64,000 bases of DNA from Paenibacillus sp. CC-CFT747 (lineage in GTDB: Bacteria > Bacillota > Bacilli > Paenibacillales > NBRC-103111), in contig CP106741.1 in the NCBI GenBank assembly GCA_030323305.1, forward strand, positions 5,813,501 to 5,877,500, read 5' to 3'. Numbering within the stretch: position 1 is the stretch's first letter; every line of letters begins with the position of its first letter. Both the position numbers and the translations under genes were made by a program. Shown one piece after another: positions 49,196 through 58,907 of this stretch. Below the pieces are notes generated by a model, which saw only the letters and a list, made by a program, of their open reading frames with translations, did not search any database and was not told where the DNA came from.

Positions 49196-50626
49196 TCAGG
49201 CGGACGGGATCTCCGTCAAATCCTCCCCGGCGTCTTCCTGCTTCTTCTCCTTGCTCTGAAGGCTTTTTGCCGTCTTCGGGGAGCCGATATGAAGGCTGTC
49301 AAACGCCTCCTGGGAGGATTCGAAAGGTCCGGTACCCAATCCGTGCCAATTGACGTTGACGTGGATGGGCGCTGTCCGGCCCGTCTGCTTCTCGCGTTTC
49401 GCCACATGGGCTTCCAGCCGTGCTTTCAGGAGGTTTACCACCTCGGGCTCCTGCTCGGCCACGTTCACCAGCTCCTGCGGATCCCGGATCAGGTTATAGA
49501 GCTCGATCTCCGGCTTGAAGTGAAAATCTGGCTCCAGCGCCACGATAAGCTTCCATTCCGGCGTCCGCCAACCGTGCTTCCGCATCCAGGTGCATTCCGT
49601 CAAATACATTTCGCTTTCGGGCACCCTCTCTTCGCCCCGTACGAGGGGGAGCAGGCTGCGTCCGTCGAACCGGATTGCGCTTTCAATGCCAAGAAGCTCG
49701 AGAACCGTAGGCATGACATCCTTGATCTGGGACGGGCTTGAGATGCGTCGTCCGGCCGGCAGCTTGCCTGGATAGCGCAGAATCAACGGAATGCTGAGGT
49801 TCGTCTCATACAGTCCATGGTGGTCATAGTAGCAATCATGCTCGTTCAGCGTCTCCCCGTGGTCTGACGTCACCACGACGAGGGTCTCTTCTTCGAGCCC
49901 CATCTTCTCGAGAGCGGTGAACAGCGTTTGAATGGAAGCGTCCATATAAGCGACAGCCCCGTCGTACTGGGCATCGATGTAGTCGCTGTCCGTACAGCCC
50001 TCCGGGAACCAGGAGGTGAAATAATCCACGAACGGCTTAAACGCATACAGCTCGTCAAGCGAGTGGTTATCCGGGGCGAACTCGTTGCCGTCATAGAACA
50101 TCCGCTCGAACGGCTTCGGCGGCAGGTAAGGGGAGTGCGGGTCCATATGGCGGAGGAACAGGAAAAAGGGCTTGTCGTCTTCCGCCAGTCTTCTCAGCTC
50201 CGGCAGGGCGACGGCATTCAGGTTATCGGCCTTCGGCGATCTCCCCGTCCCGTCCGGTCCCCAGCCTTCATAATCAAGATACGTCTGAAAGCCTCTCGCC
50301 GAAGGGTTGCCGGTAAAGCCGATGCAGCTCGTGTTATAGCCCTTCTGCTCCAGGAGCTCGGCCAGCGTCGTCACATGACCGCCAAGCGGACCCCCGTGGC
50401 GAAGCGCTACCACATCGGTGCCGAAGCAGTCCATCCCCGTGAGCATGGAAGCATAGCCGGGAGTCGTCGGAATGCTTGGGGAGAAATGCTGCTCGAACAG
50501 GACGCCTCCTTCACTGAACTTGTCGAGATGCGGGGTAGTGAGCCGGTGATACCCGTAGCCGCTCATATGATCCCGCCGGAGGCTGTCGATTCCGAGGAGG
50601 AGCAGGTTTGGTTTGGTTTTGGTCAA
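49196..50626 (-). CDS. Sulfatase-family hydrolase with divergent nucleophile motif
   Basis: A 476-aa alkaline-phosphatase-superfamily protein, intact, with no signal peptide. Metal sites are in LLLLGIDSLRRDH and VVVTSDHGETLNEHD; KLPAGRRISS and MYLTECTWMRKHGW follow. The nucleophile region is FSPSIPTTPGYASMLTG, that is S-x-P-x-T rather than C/S-x-P-x-R. The C-terminal 60 residues are a charged extension (KSLQSKEKKQEDAGEDL). It resembles the second family member here more than the Cys-type one. Located between the TIM-barrel isomerase and a terminator. Confidence 0.88.
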   Translation of the reverse strand: MTKTKPNLLLLGIDSLRRDHMSGYGYHRLTTPHLDKFSEGGVLFEQHFSPSIPTTPGYASMLTGMDCFGTDVVALRHGGPLGGHVTTLAELLEQKGYNTSCIGFTGNPSARGFQTYLDYEGWGPDGTGRSPKADNLNAVALPELRRLAEDDKPFFLFLRHMDPHSPYLPPKPFERMFYDGNEFAPDNHSLDELYAFKPFVDYFTSWFPEGCTDSDYIDAQYDGAVAYMDASIQTLFTALEKMGLEEETLVVVTSDHGETLNEHDCYYDHHGLYETNLSIPLILRYPGKLPAGRRISSPSQIKDVMPTVLELLGIESAIRFDGRSLLPLVRGEERVPESEMYLTECTWMRKHGWRTPEWKLIVALEPDFHFKPEIELYNLIRDPQELVNVAEQEPEVVNLLKARLEAHVAKREKQTGRTAPIHVNVNWHGLGTGPFESSQEAFDSLHIGSPKTAKSLQSKEKKQEDAGEDLTEIPSA

Positions 50627-50653
50627 GAGAATCCTCTCCTTTGGTAGATCCGA

Positions 50654-51454
50654 TTATCGGGCGCCAAGGGATTTCAGCACCGCGTTCAAATAGCCGTAGC
50701 TTTCCGCCGCAACGATCGAAACCTGGGCGAGCGTATGACCGCCTGCTCCAATAACCTCCAGGCAGACAGGACCGTCATACCCGTTATCCGCCAGCACCTT
50801 GCAGTACCCGATCAAATCGATATCCCCGCGGCCGCACGCCTGCAGCTCAATGGGGCCTGGTCCCGCCTGCCGGCCCCGGCAGTCACGGATATGGATATGG
50901 CGGACCCGGCCGATAACCTGGGGAAGGGCTTCCTCCGGATTCTCATTCGCCCGGTAAATATGGCTCGGGTCCATGTCGATGCCGAAGGCCGGATTGGCAA
51001 TCGCCTCTATGGCGCGGAGGGTGGTCGGCGTATTATAGATGGAGCCTCCCACGTGTGCCTTCACGCACAGGGTGACCCCGTGCTCGCCGGCGAGCTCCGC
51101 CATCCGGGTCAGCTTGTCGAGCGTGGCGGCCAAATCCTCCTCCACATCGGATTTACCTCCCGGCCCTACGTTCACCACTGGAATGCCGAGGGCGGCAGCG
51201 GCGGCGAAGGCGGGCCGGAGCCTTCCTTCATCCAGCGCGGCCACCTCCATCGACAGAAGCTTCAGCCCGTTCTCCTCCGCGATCCGGCGGATGTCCGGAG
51301 CCTGCTCCTCCCACCGGTCCAGCTCGAGATGCTCGCACATCCCCTTAATGGCTGAAAGCTCAACCCCGTCATAACCGGCGGCTTTGATGTGACGGGCCGC
51401 CGTCTCGAAATCAAATTCCTTGAACAGCACCGAATTGATCCCCAATTGAATCAT
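50654..51454 (-). CDS. TIM-barrel sugar phosphate isomerase/epimerase A
   Basis: A 266-aa xylose-isomerase-like TIM barrel (AP_endonuc_2 family). Metal-binding positions lie in LLSMEVAALDEG, FGIDMDPSHI, HIHIRDCRGR and CLEVIGAGG. Members include IolE, IolI and other cyclitol or keto-sugar isomerases and dehydratases. The ATG at 51454 has GGGAGGTG upstream. It lies between the second dehydrogenase and the intact sulfatase-family gene, and probably acts on the oxidised product. Confidence 0.88.
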   Translation of the reverse strand: MIQLGINSVLFKEFDFETAARHIKAAGYDGVELSAIKGMCEHLELDRWEEQAPDIRRIAEENGLKLLSMEVAALDEGRLRPAFAAAAALGIPVVNVGPGGKSDVEEDLAATLDKLTRMAELAGEHGVTLCVKAHVGGSIYNTPTTLRAIEAIANPAFGIDMDPSHIYRANENPEEALPQVIGRVRHIHIRDCRGRQAGPGPIELQACGRGDIDLIGYCKVLADNGYDGPVCLEVIGAGGHTLAQVSIVAAESYGYLNAVLKSLGAR

Positions 51455-51521
51455 AAATCGCACCTCCCGTGATTTTCCTGCCTTTGACTGTACCGGATGA
51501 AGTAACGGATGAAGGCAAGCC

Positions 51522-52510
51522 CTACACTTCTACAATCGTGGACGTCTCAAAGGACCGGATGGCCGCTTCGATAATTTTCTGGGCTCTCAGTGCCTCTTCG
51601 CCGGAGCCGTTGATCCGGTCATGGGACACCCCGGCATCCAGCTGCTCAATCCAATCGCTGATCCGGCTTTTGAAAGTTTCGTTGAAGTTTCTCATCCCGC
51701 CGAGGTAGCTGTACGTTTCCGTCTCGATGCTCCGGCGCGGGTAGTAAGTCAGATGCTCGCAGGCATCATCCAGCACGAACCTTCCCTCGGAACCAACGAC
51801 CTCGCACCGTTCCAGGCCATAGCTTGCCCCGGCATCGTAGCTGCCGACCAGGTTCCCGATGGCCCCGTTCTCGAACTCCATGATGATCTGCGCGTTGGAC
51901 CAGATGGCCCGCCCCTCGCCCTTCATCATGAAGGCGGCGACCCGTTTCACATCCCCGCAGAAATAACGGATCACGTCGAAGGAATGGGGGTGCAGGGCGC
52001 GAAGATGAAACCAGGGGGACGTTTCGACCGGGTTGTTAATCCACATCTTCATGTTGATCATATGCAGCTTGCCGAGACGGCCGCCGTCCACCCATTCCTT
52101 GGCGCGGATTGCCGCCGGGGTGAAGCGGTGATTGAGGTTGACTCCGTACGGAATTCCCTTTTCCTTGGCCAGGGCGACCATCTGCTCCCCTTCCTCGATC
52201 CGGTTGGAGATCGGCTTCTCCCCCAGCACGGGAATGCCTGCGGCCAGGAGCTCCATCGTGGGCGTATAATGCTCTCCCCGTTCTCCTCTCCCTTGGTCGC
52301 CATGCTGCAGGCGTCCAGCTTGATTCCGCTGTCCAGCATCTCCCGGACGCTGTAGAACGCCCGGCAGCCGAAGCGCGCGGCGGCCGCGTCCGCTTTTTCC
52401 CGGTTAATGTCGCATACCGCAACGAGCTCCGTTTTCGGATGATCCTTGTAGACCCCCGCGTGAATCGATCCGATGTTTCCCACTCCCACTACTCCAACCT
52501 GCAAGGCCAT
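51522..52510 (-). CDS. Gfo/Idh/MocA-family dehydrogenase B (frameshifted)
   Basis: An NAD(P)-dependent dehydrogenase of about 330 aa. It has VGVVGVGNIGSIHAG at the start, catalytic Lys in VLGEKPISNR, and VNLNHRFTPAAIRAK and HLRALHPHSFDVIRYFCG in the substrate site. The frame breaks at the C4 run 52276-52279; one added base gives ENGGEHYTPTMELL. It shares long stretches with dehydrogenase A, so the pair arose by duplication and may work in sequence, as oxidise and reduce steps or on two related sugars. AGGGAGGGATAACC precedes the ATG; the binding-protein gene lies 18 bases upstream. Confidence 0.9.
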
Positions 52511-52527
52511 GGTTATCCCTCCCTAAG

Positions 52528-53978
52528 CTAATGAATGCCGTAATTGTTATCCTTCGACCAATTGTTCTCCTTCATCTTCTGCTGAGTGCCGTCGACCATC
52601 TGCTTCTTCAGCTCGCTAACGTAGCTGTCCAGGCTTTTGCTCCCTTCAAGAAACAGCTGGCCGAGCTTCTGGTTCATTTCGGTTACATTCTTATCCACTT
52701 CACCGGCGTAAATGTTCAGCTTCATCTGCTCCCCGACAAACATGAAGCCCTTCAGCTTCTCCGGAAGCGCGGCATCGGCGGTTGCCGGAGTGCGGAACAG
52801 CTTCTCCCCGAGAAGACCCTGGATAGGCGGCGACGAGACGTAAGCGATAAAATCAAGCGCCGGCTCCAGCTTCTGCTGAGCGATGCTCTTCGGAATCGCC
52901 AGATTCCCAGCAGGTACTCCGCCGATCTCCATAAGCTTGCCAGAGGCGGACGGATGGGTTTCCTTCGTCAGATAAGGAAGCGGGAAGGCCCCCACTTCGA
53001 ACGTGCGGGCTTTGGATTCGTAGATGACCTTGCTCTGGCCGGAAGTGCGCATCACCATGGCCGCTTCCCCCGCAGGAAGAGATCGGTGGACGAATCAAAA
53101 TCCAGCCCGTTGTAGCCCTTGGCCCAATATCGGCTCCAGTCCTTGAGGAGGCCGAACACGTCGCGGAATGGCGCTTTCTCGATGTCAAGGATGCCTTGGT
53201 CGACTCCCTTGACATACTCGTTGATCTCGATAACCCCGTTCTTGTTGACGTCAAGGGTGTCATAGAGCCCCACCGTCAACTCCTCGGTGAGAATGCGCGT
53301 CGCCCAGCTGTAGTTGTAATCGCCCGGCTTCGTATTGGGAAAAGCGAACGGAGTCACCTTCTGGGCGGCCAGCTTGGCTTGGGCATCCATAAATTGGGCC
53401 CACGTTTTGGGAACCTCTTGAATACCGGCCTTGGCAAACAGCTCCTTGTTGTACAGAACCCGCACCGAGTTCACGAAAGTCGGGACGCTGGCATAGGTTC
53501 CCTGGTCCCCGGCCAGCTGGGCCATCACCGCTTTAGGAAAAGTCGCCTCCCAGGTCTTCCCCCCGAATAAGCGGTCTCCTTCCGGTAATAAGGGGTGAGG
53601 TCCAGCAGCAGCCCCTTCTTCAAATCCTCCTGATCCCATATGTACCGGGTCGTCAGCACGTCCGGCGCGGTTCCGCCGATCAGCTGGGTCGTGACCCAGG
53701 TGCGGTGCTGCTCCACCCCGGGAAGAACATCGTCTGAAGCTTGATGCGTGTACCGGCATGAGCTTCCTGATAGGAACGGACAATTTCGTTCCAGGCGTCG
53801 ATTTCCGTCTGGTCCCCCTGGGTCTCCAGCATAACGGTGACGTTAAGCTCCGTCCCGTTCCCGCTCTGCCCCCGGGGCTAGCCTCCGGGGAAGACGACGT
53901 GCATCCTGCTCCTGCCGCCAGCACGAGTGCCGTACCCAGCAGGAGTAAAGGCCTTCGGCCTGTTCGATTCGGTTTCAT
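52528..53978 (-). CDS. Sugar ABC transporter substrate-binding lipoprotein (four frameshifts)
   Basis: A family 1 extracellular binding protein of about 484 aa. It starts with a lipoprotein signal (LLLLGTALVLAAGAGC). Repaired segments include GTELNVTVMLETQGD, EQHRTWVTTQLIGGTAPDV, TFVNSVRVLYNKELFAKAG and GEAAMVMRTSG, all typical of carbohydrate-binding members. Breaks are at about 53869-53873, 53716-53719, 53577-53582 and 53067-53071, each repairable with one base. It lies downstream of its two permeases. No ATPase gene is present, as is usual where a shared MsmX-type ATPase serves several importers. Confidence 0.88.
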
Positions 53979-54028
53979 TCTCCACCTCCCATGGTCATTC
54001 CCGCCTTCCGCCTGCGTCTTCCTTCCTG

Positions 54029-54849
54029 CTACGCCTTAACCGCCCCCGAAGTCATGCCGTGAACGAACGCCTTCGTGGAGAACAGGAACAGCAGCAGCAG
54101 GGGAACGGAGGCCAGCACATACCCGGCCATCTGAATGCCCAGAATGCTGTCCATCGGCCCCGTCAGGGAAGACAGCCCCAGAATGACCGGCTTGGCCCGG
54201 TCTCCGGAGGTGACCACAAGGGGCCAAACGTAGTTGTTCCAGCCGAGCAGAGCGTTCATAACCGAAACCGCCGCTACGACGGGCAGGGATAAGGGAAGCA
54301 TAATTTGCGTCAAAATCCTCAGCTCCCCCGCCCCTCCACGGCGGCGGCATCCGTAAGGGAGCGCGGTATGCCTTCGAAGAACGTCCGGATCAGGAGAACA
54401 GCCAAGGAAGAAGCTCCCGCCATCGGCCCCAGAAATTGGGCGGACAGCGTATTAAGCAGGCCGAGGCTCCGGAACATCATGAACTGCGGGATAAGCAGCA
54501 GAAAGCCTGGAATAAGGACGAGAGACATCACGACGGCGAACAGCAGGCCTTTGCCGGCAAATTGAAAGCGGGCGAAGGCATAGCCGGCGGTTAACCCGTT
54601 GATTAACACACACAGAATCAGGCAGAGGGTGATCCAGACGGAGTGCAGCAGGAAGGGCCATAGCTGCTTCAGGGCGATGCCGTAATGCTCCCAATGGAAG
54701 GGAGCGACGGGCGTCCAGAAGTGGCGGATGAGCTGCCCCTTATCCTTCCCTGACGAAATCAACAGCAGGTAGAAAGGGAACAGCGTGAGAGCCAGCAGCA
54801 GTGCCGTGCAGCTGTAATGGATTCCCCTACCGGCCCGGCTTCCTTTCAT
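54029..54849 (-). CDS. Sugar ABC transporter permease, MalG type (frameshifted)
   Basis: A 274-aa inner-membrane permease with six spans. After repair the EAA loop reads SLTDAAAVEGAGELRILTQIMLPLSLP. The frame breaks near 54331-54334; one added base gives VEGAGEL in place of a stop. It follows the MalF-type permease after 26 bases and precedes the binding-protein gene. GGGAGGAGAGCGTA precedes the ATG. Confidence 0.9.
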
Positions 54850-54875
54850 TACGCTCTCCTCCCCTCTTGGCGGCC

Positions 54876-55808
54876 TTATTCCGAGCCCTCCGTGTTTCGC
54901 ATGAACCTCTGCGTCAGCAGGGTAAAGATCAGCAGGCCGGCGAACAGCACGACTCCAATGGCGGAAGCATAGCCGAAATCGTTGTATTCGAAGCCTTTTT
55001 TGTACAGGTACAGGGCGGGTGTCATCGTAGCAAAGCCCGGTCCTCCGTTCGTTAGAACGAGAACGTTCTCAAAGCTCTGCACCTGGTGAATGACGGCAAG
55101 AAGAAGCACAAGCCCAAGCGAACCCTTGAGAAGAGGCAGCTCCAGCTGCGTAAGCCTCCTCCATCTTCCCGCCCCTTCCAGGCGTGCCGCCTCGTAGAGC
55201 TCGGTGGGGATGGCCGTCAAGCCCGCCAGGAAGAGCAGAAACGAGACGCCGCCAACCCAAGGGAAGCCCACGAAGAGAACCGAAGCCAGCGCTGTCGAGC
55301 TTTCTCCCAGCCAAGCATGCTTAAGACTGTCCCAGCCCAGGCTGCCGAGCAGGGTATTGATCACCCCGTTCGAAGCGTAGATCCACCGCCACAGCAAGTA
55401 AACGATGACCGAGGGAACGACCATCGGAAGAAGAAAAGCGGTTTGGCACAAGGCCCGCAGCCGTCTTCCCCGGAGATGATAGACCAGCAGGGCTCCGGCC
55501 AGGGGCATCACCAGCTGGATAAGGGCATAAGCCCCTGTCAGAACCGCCATGTTCCGCAGGGCGATATGAAACGTAGGGTCTGAGGCCAGGGCTTTGTAAT
55601 GGGTTAGACCGGTCCAGCGGTTGAGATTCGCCCCGTTCCACTCATAGAACGATTTCAGAAGGGCAATGGCGAGCGGGTAAAATTTAAAGATGCCCATGGA
55701 AGCGAAGATGGGGATCAGGAACCCGTAGGGCATCAGCTTACGGCTTAATCCGGCCGATCCCCGGCGGGTCCCGGACAGCTTCGTCTTGCCAGATACGGTC
55801 GGTTTCAT
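54876..55808 (-). CDS. Sugar ABC transporter permease, MalF type
   Basis: A 310-aa permease, intact, with six membrane spans (first PYGFLIPIFASMGIFKFYPL). The EAA loop YEAARLEGAGRWRRLTQLELPLL contacts the ATPase. It is the first gene of the sugar importer, directly downstream of the AraC regulator, and probably takes up the island's substrate. Confidence 0.93.
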   Translation of the reverse strand: MKPTVSGKTKLSGTRRGSAGLSRKLMPYGFLIPIFASMGIFKFYPLAIALLKSFYEWNGANLNRWTGLTHYKALASDPTFHIALRNMAVLTGAYALIQLVMPLAGALLVYHLRGRRLRALCQTAFLLPMVVPSVIVYLLWRWIYASNGVINTLLGSLGWDSLKHAWLGESSTALASVLFVGFPWVGGVSFLLFLAGLTAIPTELYEAARLEGAGRWRRLTQLELPLLKGSLGLVLLLAVIHQVQSFENVLVLTNGGPGFATMTPALYLYKKGFEYNDFGYASAIGVVLFAGLLIFTLLTQRFMRNTEGSE

Positions 55809-55852
55809 CCTGCCCCTCCTGTTCGCTCCCCTGGTCGTTATCGTTTATTCAT

Positions 55853-56734
55853 TCATGCTGCGGTAACGGCCGGGGAGCAGCCTACCTTGCGCCGGAACAG
55901 CTGGGTAAAGAAGGCGGGGTCCTCGTAGCCGACCCGATGGGCCACGCTGATGACCTTCTCATCCCCTCCTCCAAGTATTGCTTGGCCCGGTCGATGCGGA
56001 TGCTGTGAATGCGGTCGGTTACCGTTTCCCCGTTTCCTGCTTGAAGATCCGATTGAGCTGCCGGGAGCTGATGCCGAACAGCTCGCACAGCTCGGGGATC
56101 GGAAGCTTCTTGTCGAAATGCCTTTCGAGAAACCCGGTGATCCGGCGGACAAGCAGTGTATGCTCCCCTTCCTTCGTTTTCCTGCTTTCCTTCACCAGCC
56201 GCATCGTATAGCAGCGGGACAACAGAATGAGCAGCTGCAGCATTTGAAGCTTCAGGATGGTCTGGAATCCCGAGCGGCGCGCCTCCCATTCGGCAATCAT
56301 CCCCTCAAGCAGCGAAAGCACTTGAGCGGAGCTGTTGCCGTTCAGGTTAAGCCGGTGGTGAAACCGCTCTCTTTTGTCAAGAAACGGATGCACGTAGAAG
56401 TAATCCATCGATTGGGAGATGCCGAGCTCCTTCAGCAGGGACTCGTGAATCAGCTCCGGAGTAAAGAGACAATTGATGATCTCCAGCCTCTCCCCGGGTT
56501 CGGTACGGTAGGCATGCACTTCCCCGGATTGATAATGAAAACGTCCCCCGCGTGGATCGGGTAGCTCTCCTCCTCGAACAGATGCTCACCGCTCCCGCTG
56601 ACGAGATACACCAGCTCGATAAAATCATGGCTGTGCTCGGCCGGAAGGTTGTGCTCGTCATGGAAGCAGCGGTTGATATAGAAGGGCAGCGGAAGCTCGT
56701 TCATGAATTGGGACCGTTTTAACTGCCTGACCAT
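55853..56734 (-). CDS. AraC-family regulator of the importer (three frameshifts)
   Basis: A regulator of about 294 aa. A cupin-like sensor domain (AEHSHDFIELVYLVSGSGEH, HAGDVFIINPGE) is followed by two helix-turn-helix units (IPELCELFGISSRQLNRIFKQ and VISVAHRVGYEDPAFFTQLFRR). Breaks are at the C4 runs 56522-56525, 56028-56031 and 55964-55967; one base at each restores the protein. The ATG at 56734 has GGAGG at good spacing. The position directly upstream of the permease genes suggests it activates them. Confidence 0.9.
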
Positions 56735-56746
56735 CCTTAACACCTC

Positions 56747-57112
56747 CTACTCCGGCGAATAGGCCATAGTGGTAAAAAGCGCCAATGCCTCCTGGCTCGT
56801 GTCCAGGCGGCTGTGCTGCACGACAACGGGCACGCTGCTCTCCACCTGAATGGCGTAGGGCACGCCCACCGGAACGGGGTTCCCCTCATCATCCGTCAGC
56901 CGGTCGAGCCGGATGTGATGCGTCCGCCTGGCCCCGCAGACCGAGCGGAAGCGGTCCATGGGCTCCCGGTCCTCAAAGTAAAACGTCAAGCGGATCGCGG
57001 CGTCCTCCTCACCCAGATTGAGAACGCAAACCGCTTCGTGGCTGATCTGCTCCCCGGTGCTGCGGGCGGGCAGGTAGCCGTCGGGAATAAGCCAGATGGT
57101 TTTGCCGATCAT
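56747..57112 (-). CDS. ASRT-like protein (sensory rhodopsin transducer family)
   Basis: A 121-aa protein matching the family named after the Anabaena sensory rhodopsin transducer: GKTIWLIPDGYLPA, HEAVCVLNLGEEDA, YFEDREP, ARRTHHIRLDRL, and PVVVQHSRLDTSQEA. The fold is a small beta-sandwich that forms tetramers. There is no rhodopsin gene here. In Firmicutes such genes sit near sugar operons, and carbohydrate binding has been suggested for the fold. It lies 13 bases before the AraC gene in the direction of transcription and may help sense the sugar. Confidence 0.87.
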   Translation of the reverse strand: MIGKTIWLIPDGYLPARSTGEQISHEAVCVLNLGEEDAAIRLTFYFEDREPMDRFRSVCGARRTHHIRLDRLTDDEGNPVPVGVPYAIQVESSVPVVVQHSRLDTSQEALALFTTMAYSPE

Positions 57113-57233
57113 TCGCTTCCCTCCCTTTCCTTTGCTTTCCTTGTCTCCATCATACAGCTCCTAGCCCGCCAGATCATAGCCTTTTCGGCCATTTAACAAG
57201 TCATTTGCGCCATCTTTCGAGCGGTGAAGCTGG

Positions 57234-57994
57234 TTATCCGGCCAGGATGACCTCGATCGCTCTCCGCTGAAGGCTCTGAACATGGCCGGCAGGTGCCTGA
57301 GAGTCAGTAATGACCGAGTGAATTCCGTCCCAGCCGCTGATCATGGTAAAGGCCTGTACATCGAATTTACTCCCGTCCGCAAGGACGAATACTTGATCCG
57401 CCATGGCCACCATTTTGCGTTTAACGCGGGCCTGAAGCTCATTGGATTCGCTTATTCCGCGCTCCAGATGGACGCCTTTGCAGGAGAGAAAGGCTTTGTT
57501 GACGTGATATTCCTCGAGAAACTGCTCGGCCAGCGGGCCGACATAGGATAGTGATTTGGGGACGAGGGTTCCCCCGTTCCAATCACGGTTATGTTCTTCC
57601 TTTCGCTGAGCAGGAGGCTGATCCGGAGGGAATTGGTAAGCACGGTGAGCGGGATGTCCGGCAGCTGCACGGCCAGCTGGATAGCTGTAGTGCTCGCATC
57701 GAGGACGATCCGGTCGTTCGGCTCCAGCAGCCGGGCCGCAGCCGCGGCAATGCTCTGCTTCTCCCCGGCATGCACGGCCTCGCGCAGCTCGTGGGAGGTT
57801 TCCGTCGACTGTGCCTGAGCCCGGACCGCTCCTCCATAGCTGCGGAGAAGATGGCCCTCGCTTTCGAGACGGTCCAGATCCCGCCGGATGGTTTCGTCCG
57901 TCACCCGGCACAGCTGGCTGAGATCGGCCACCCTTACGCTTCCCCATTCGTTAACCAGCCTCAGAATATGCTGATACCTCTCCGCGGCAAGCAT
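57234..57994 (-). CDS. DeoR-family regulator (frameshifted)
   Basis: A 254-aa repressor. The N-terminal helix-turn-helix (VRVADLSQLCRVTDETIRRDLDRL, within residues 20-45) and a sugar-phosphate-sensing domain (DRIVLDASTTAIQLA, LSYVGPLAEQFL, VFVLADGSKFD) are typical of DeoR proteins. The frame breaks at the C5 run 57571-57575; one added base gives IGTGGTLVPKSL. Proteins of this type respond to a phosphorylated sugar, so they hint at a kinase step outside the window. Confidence 0.9.
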
Positions 57995-58081
57995 CTAGGT
58001 CCCCTCCCCCTATCGTATGGCCGACCGGATCATGCCCGGACGAGTAGCGGCTTCCGCTCCTTCCTGTACGATTATCCATCG

Positions 58082-58902
58082 TCACCTCATCCGGTCGAAG
58101 TTGAGCACCCGGTCTTTCACCTGAACGAAGTTATCTGGGTTGACATACTCCAAAATAAACGGGAGCCCTTCCGTATGCCGGTGATACAGCTCCAGAAAGG
58201 CCGGCCAGCGGATATCTCCGTCTCCGACGATCCGACCGTAAGCATCGTTTACTTTGCGGTCCTTCCCGTGAAAGTAGGCGATGTGGGGGCCAGATAGGAG
58301 AACATGTCCTCCTCCGAGCTGTTCGCAATGAGGTTAGCCGGATCGAGCAGCACTTGAACGTGCTCCGAGCCGACCTGTTCCAGGAAATCCCTTGTCCGCT
58401 TGGCGCTCGGGACAACGTCGAGGACACAGGGCTCAAGGGCGACCTTAACGCCATAATGACCCGCCCGTTCGGCGAGCCATCGGAAGGTGTCCACGAAGGC
58501 GGCAAAGACCGATTCATACGTTTCGGCTTGAATGCCTCTCTTCCCCGGGACGAAGCCGCATTCGGTGGCTACCACCGGAACTCCGCAGGACGCCGCCAGC
58601 TCCATATGGCGCTCGAAGTATGCGAGGTTCGCTTGCAGCTCTTCCTTATCCGGCTCCAGCAGATTGGTGAAGACGCCGAGGGAGGCCACTTCCACGCCGA
58701 GCCGTCGGTACGTTTCCACGATGTCCCGGCAGCGTTCGTTCGTCATGGCCGACAGATCCGAGCGTCCGTTATATTTCCAATAATTCGAATCCGTCTGGGT
58801 GAAGCACAGCTCCGTCCAGACGAACCCATTCGACGCCATCTTCTGCGCCGCTTCCTCGTTGGTGAGCTTAGGAAAGCTTCGGGATACGACTCCTATTTCC
58901 AT
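58082..58902 (-). CDS. TIM-barrel sugar phosphate isomerase/epimerase B (frameshifted near end)
   Basis: A 273-aa xylose-isomerase-like TIM barrel. It begins EIGVVSRSFPKLT. Metal-site positions lie in VVATECGFV, KVALEPCVLDVV, VLLDPANLI and FILEYVNPDNF. The frame breaks at the 5-G run 58285-58289; one added base gives SYLAPHIAYFHGKDRKV and a stop at 58082. Only distantly similar to the barrel at 50.7 kb. It is the last gene of the opp operon before the DeoR gene, which suggests the Opp importer carries a sugar derivative rather than a peptide. Confidence 0.88.
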
Positions 58903-58907
58903 ATGGG

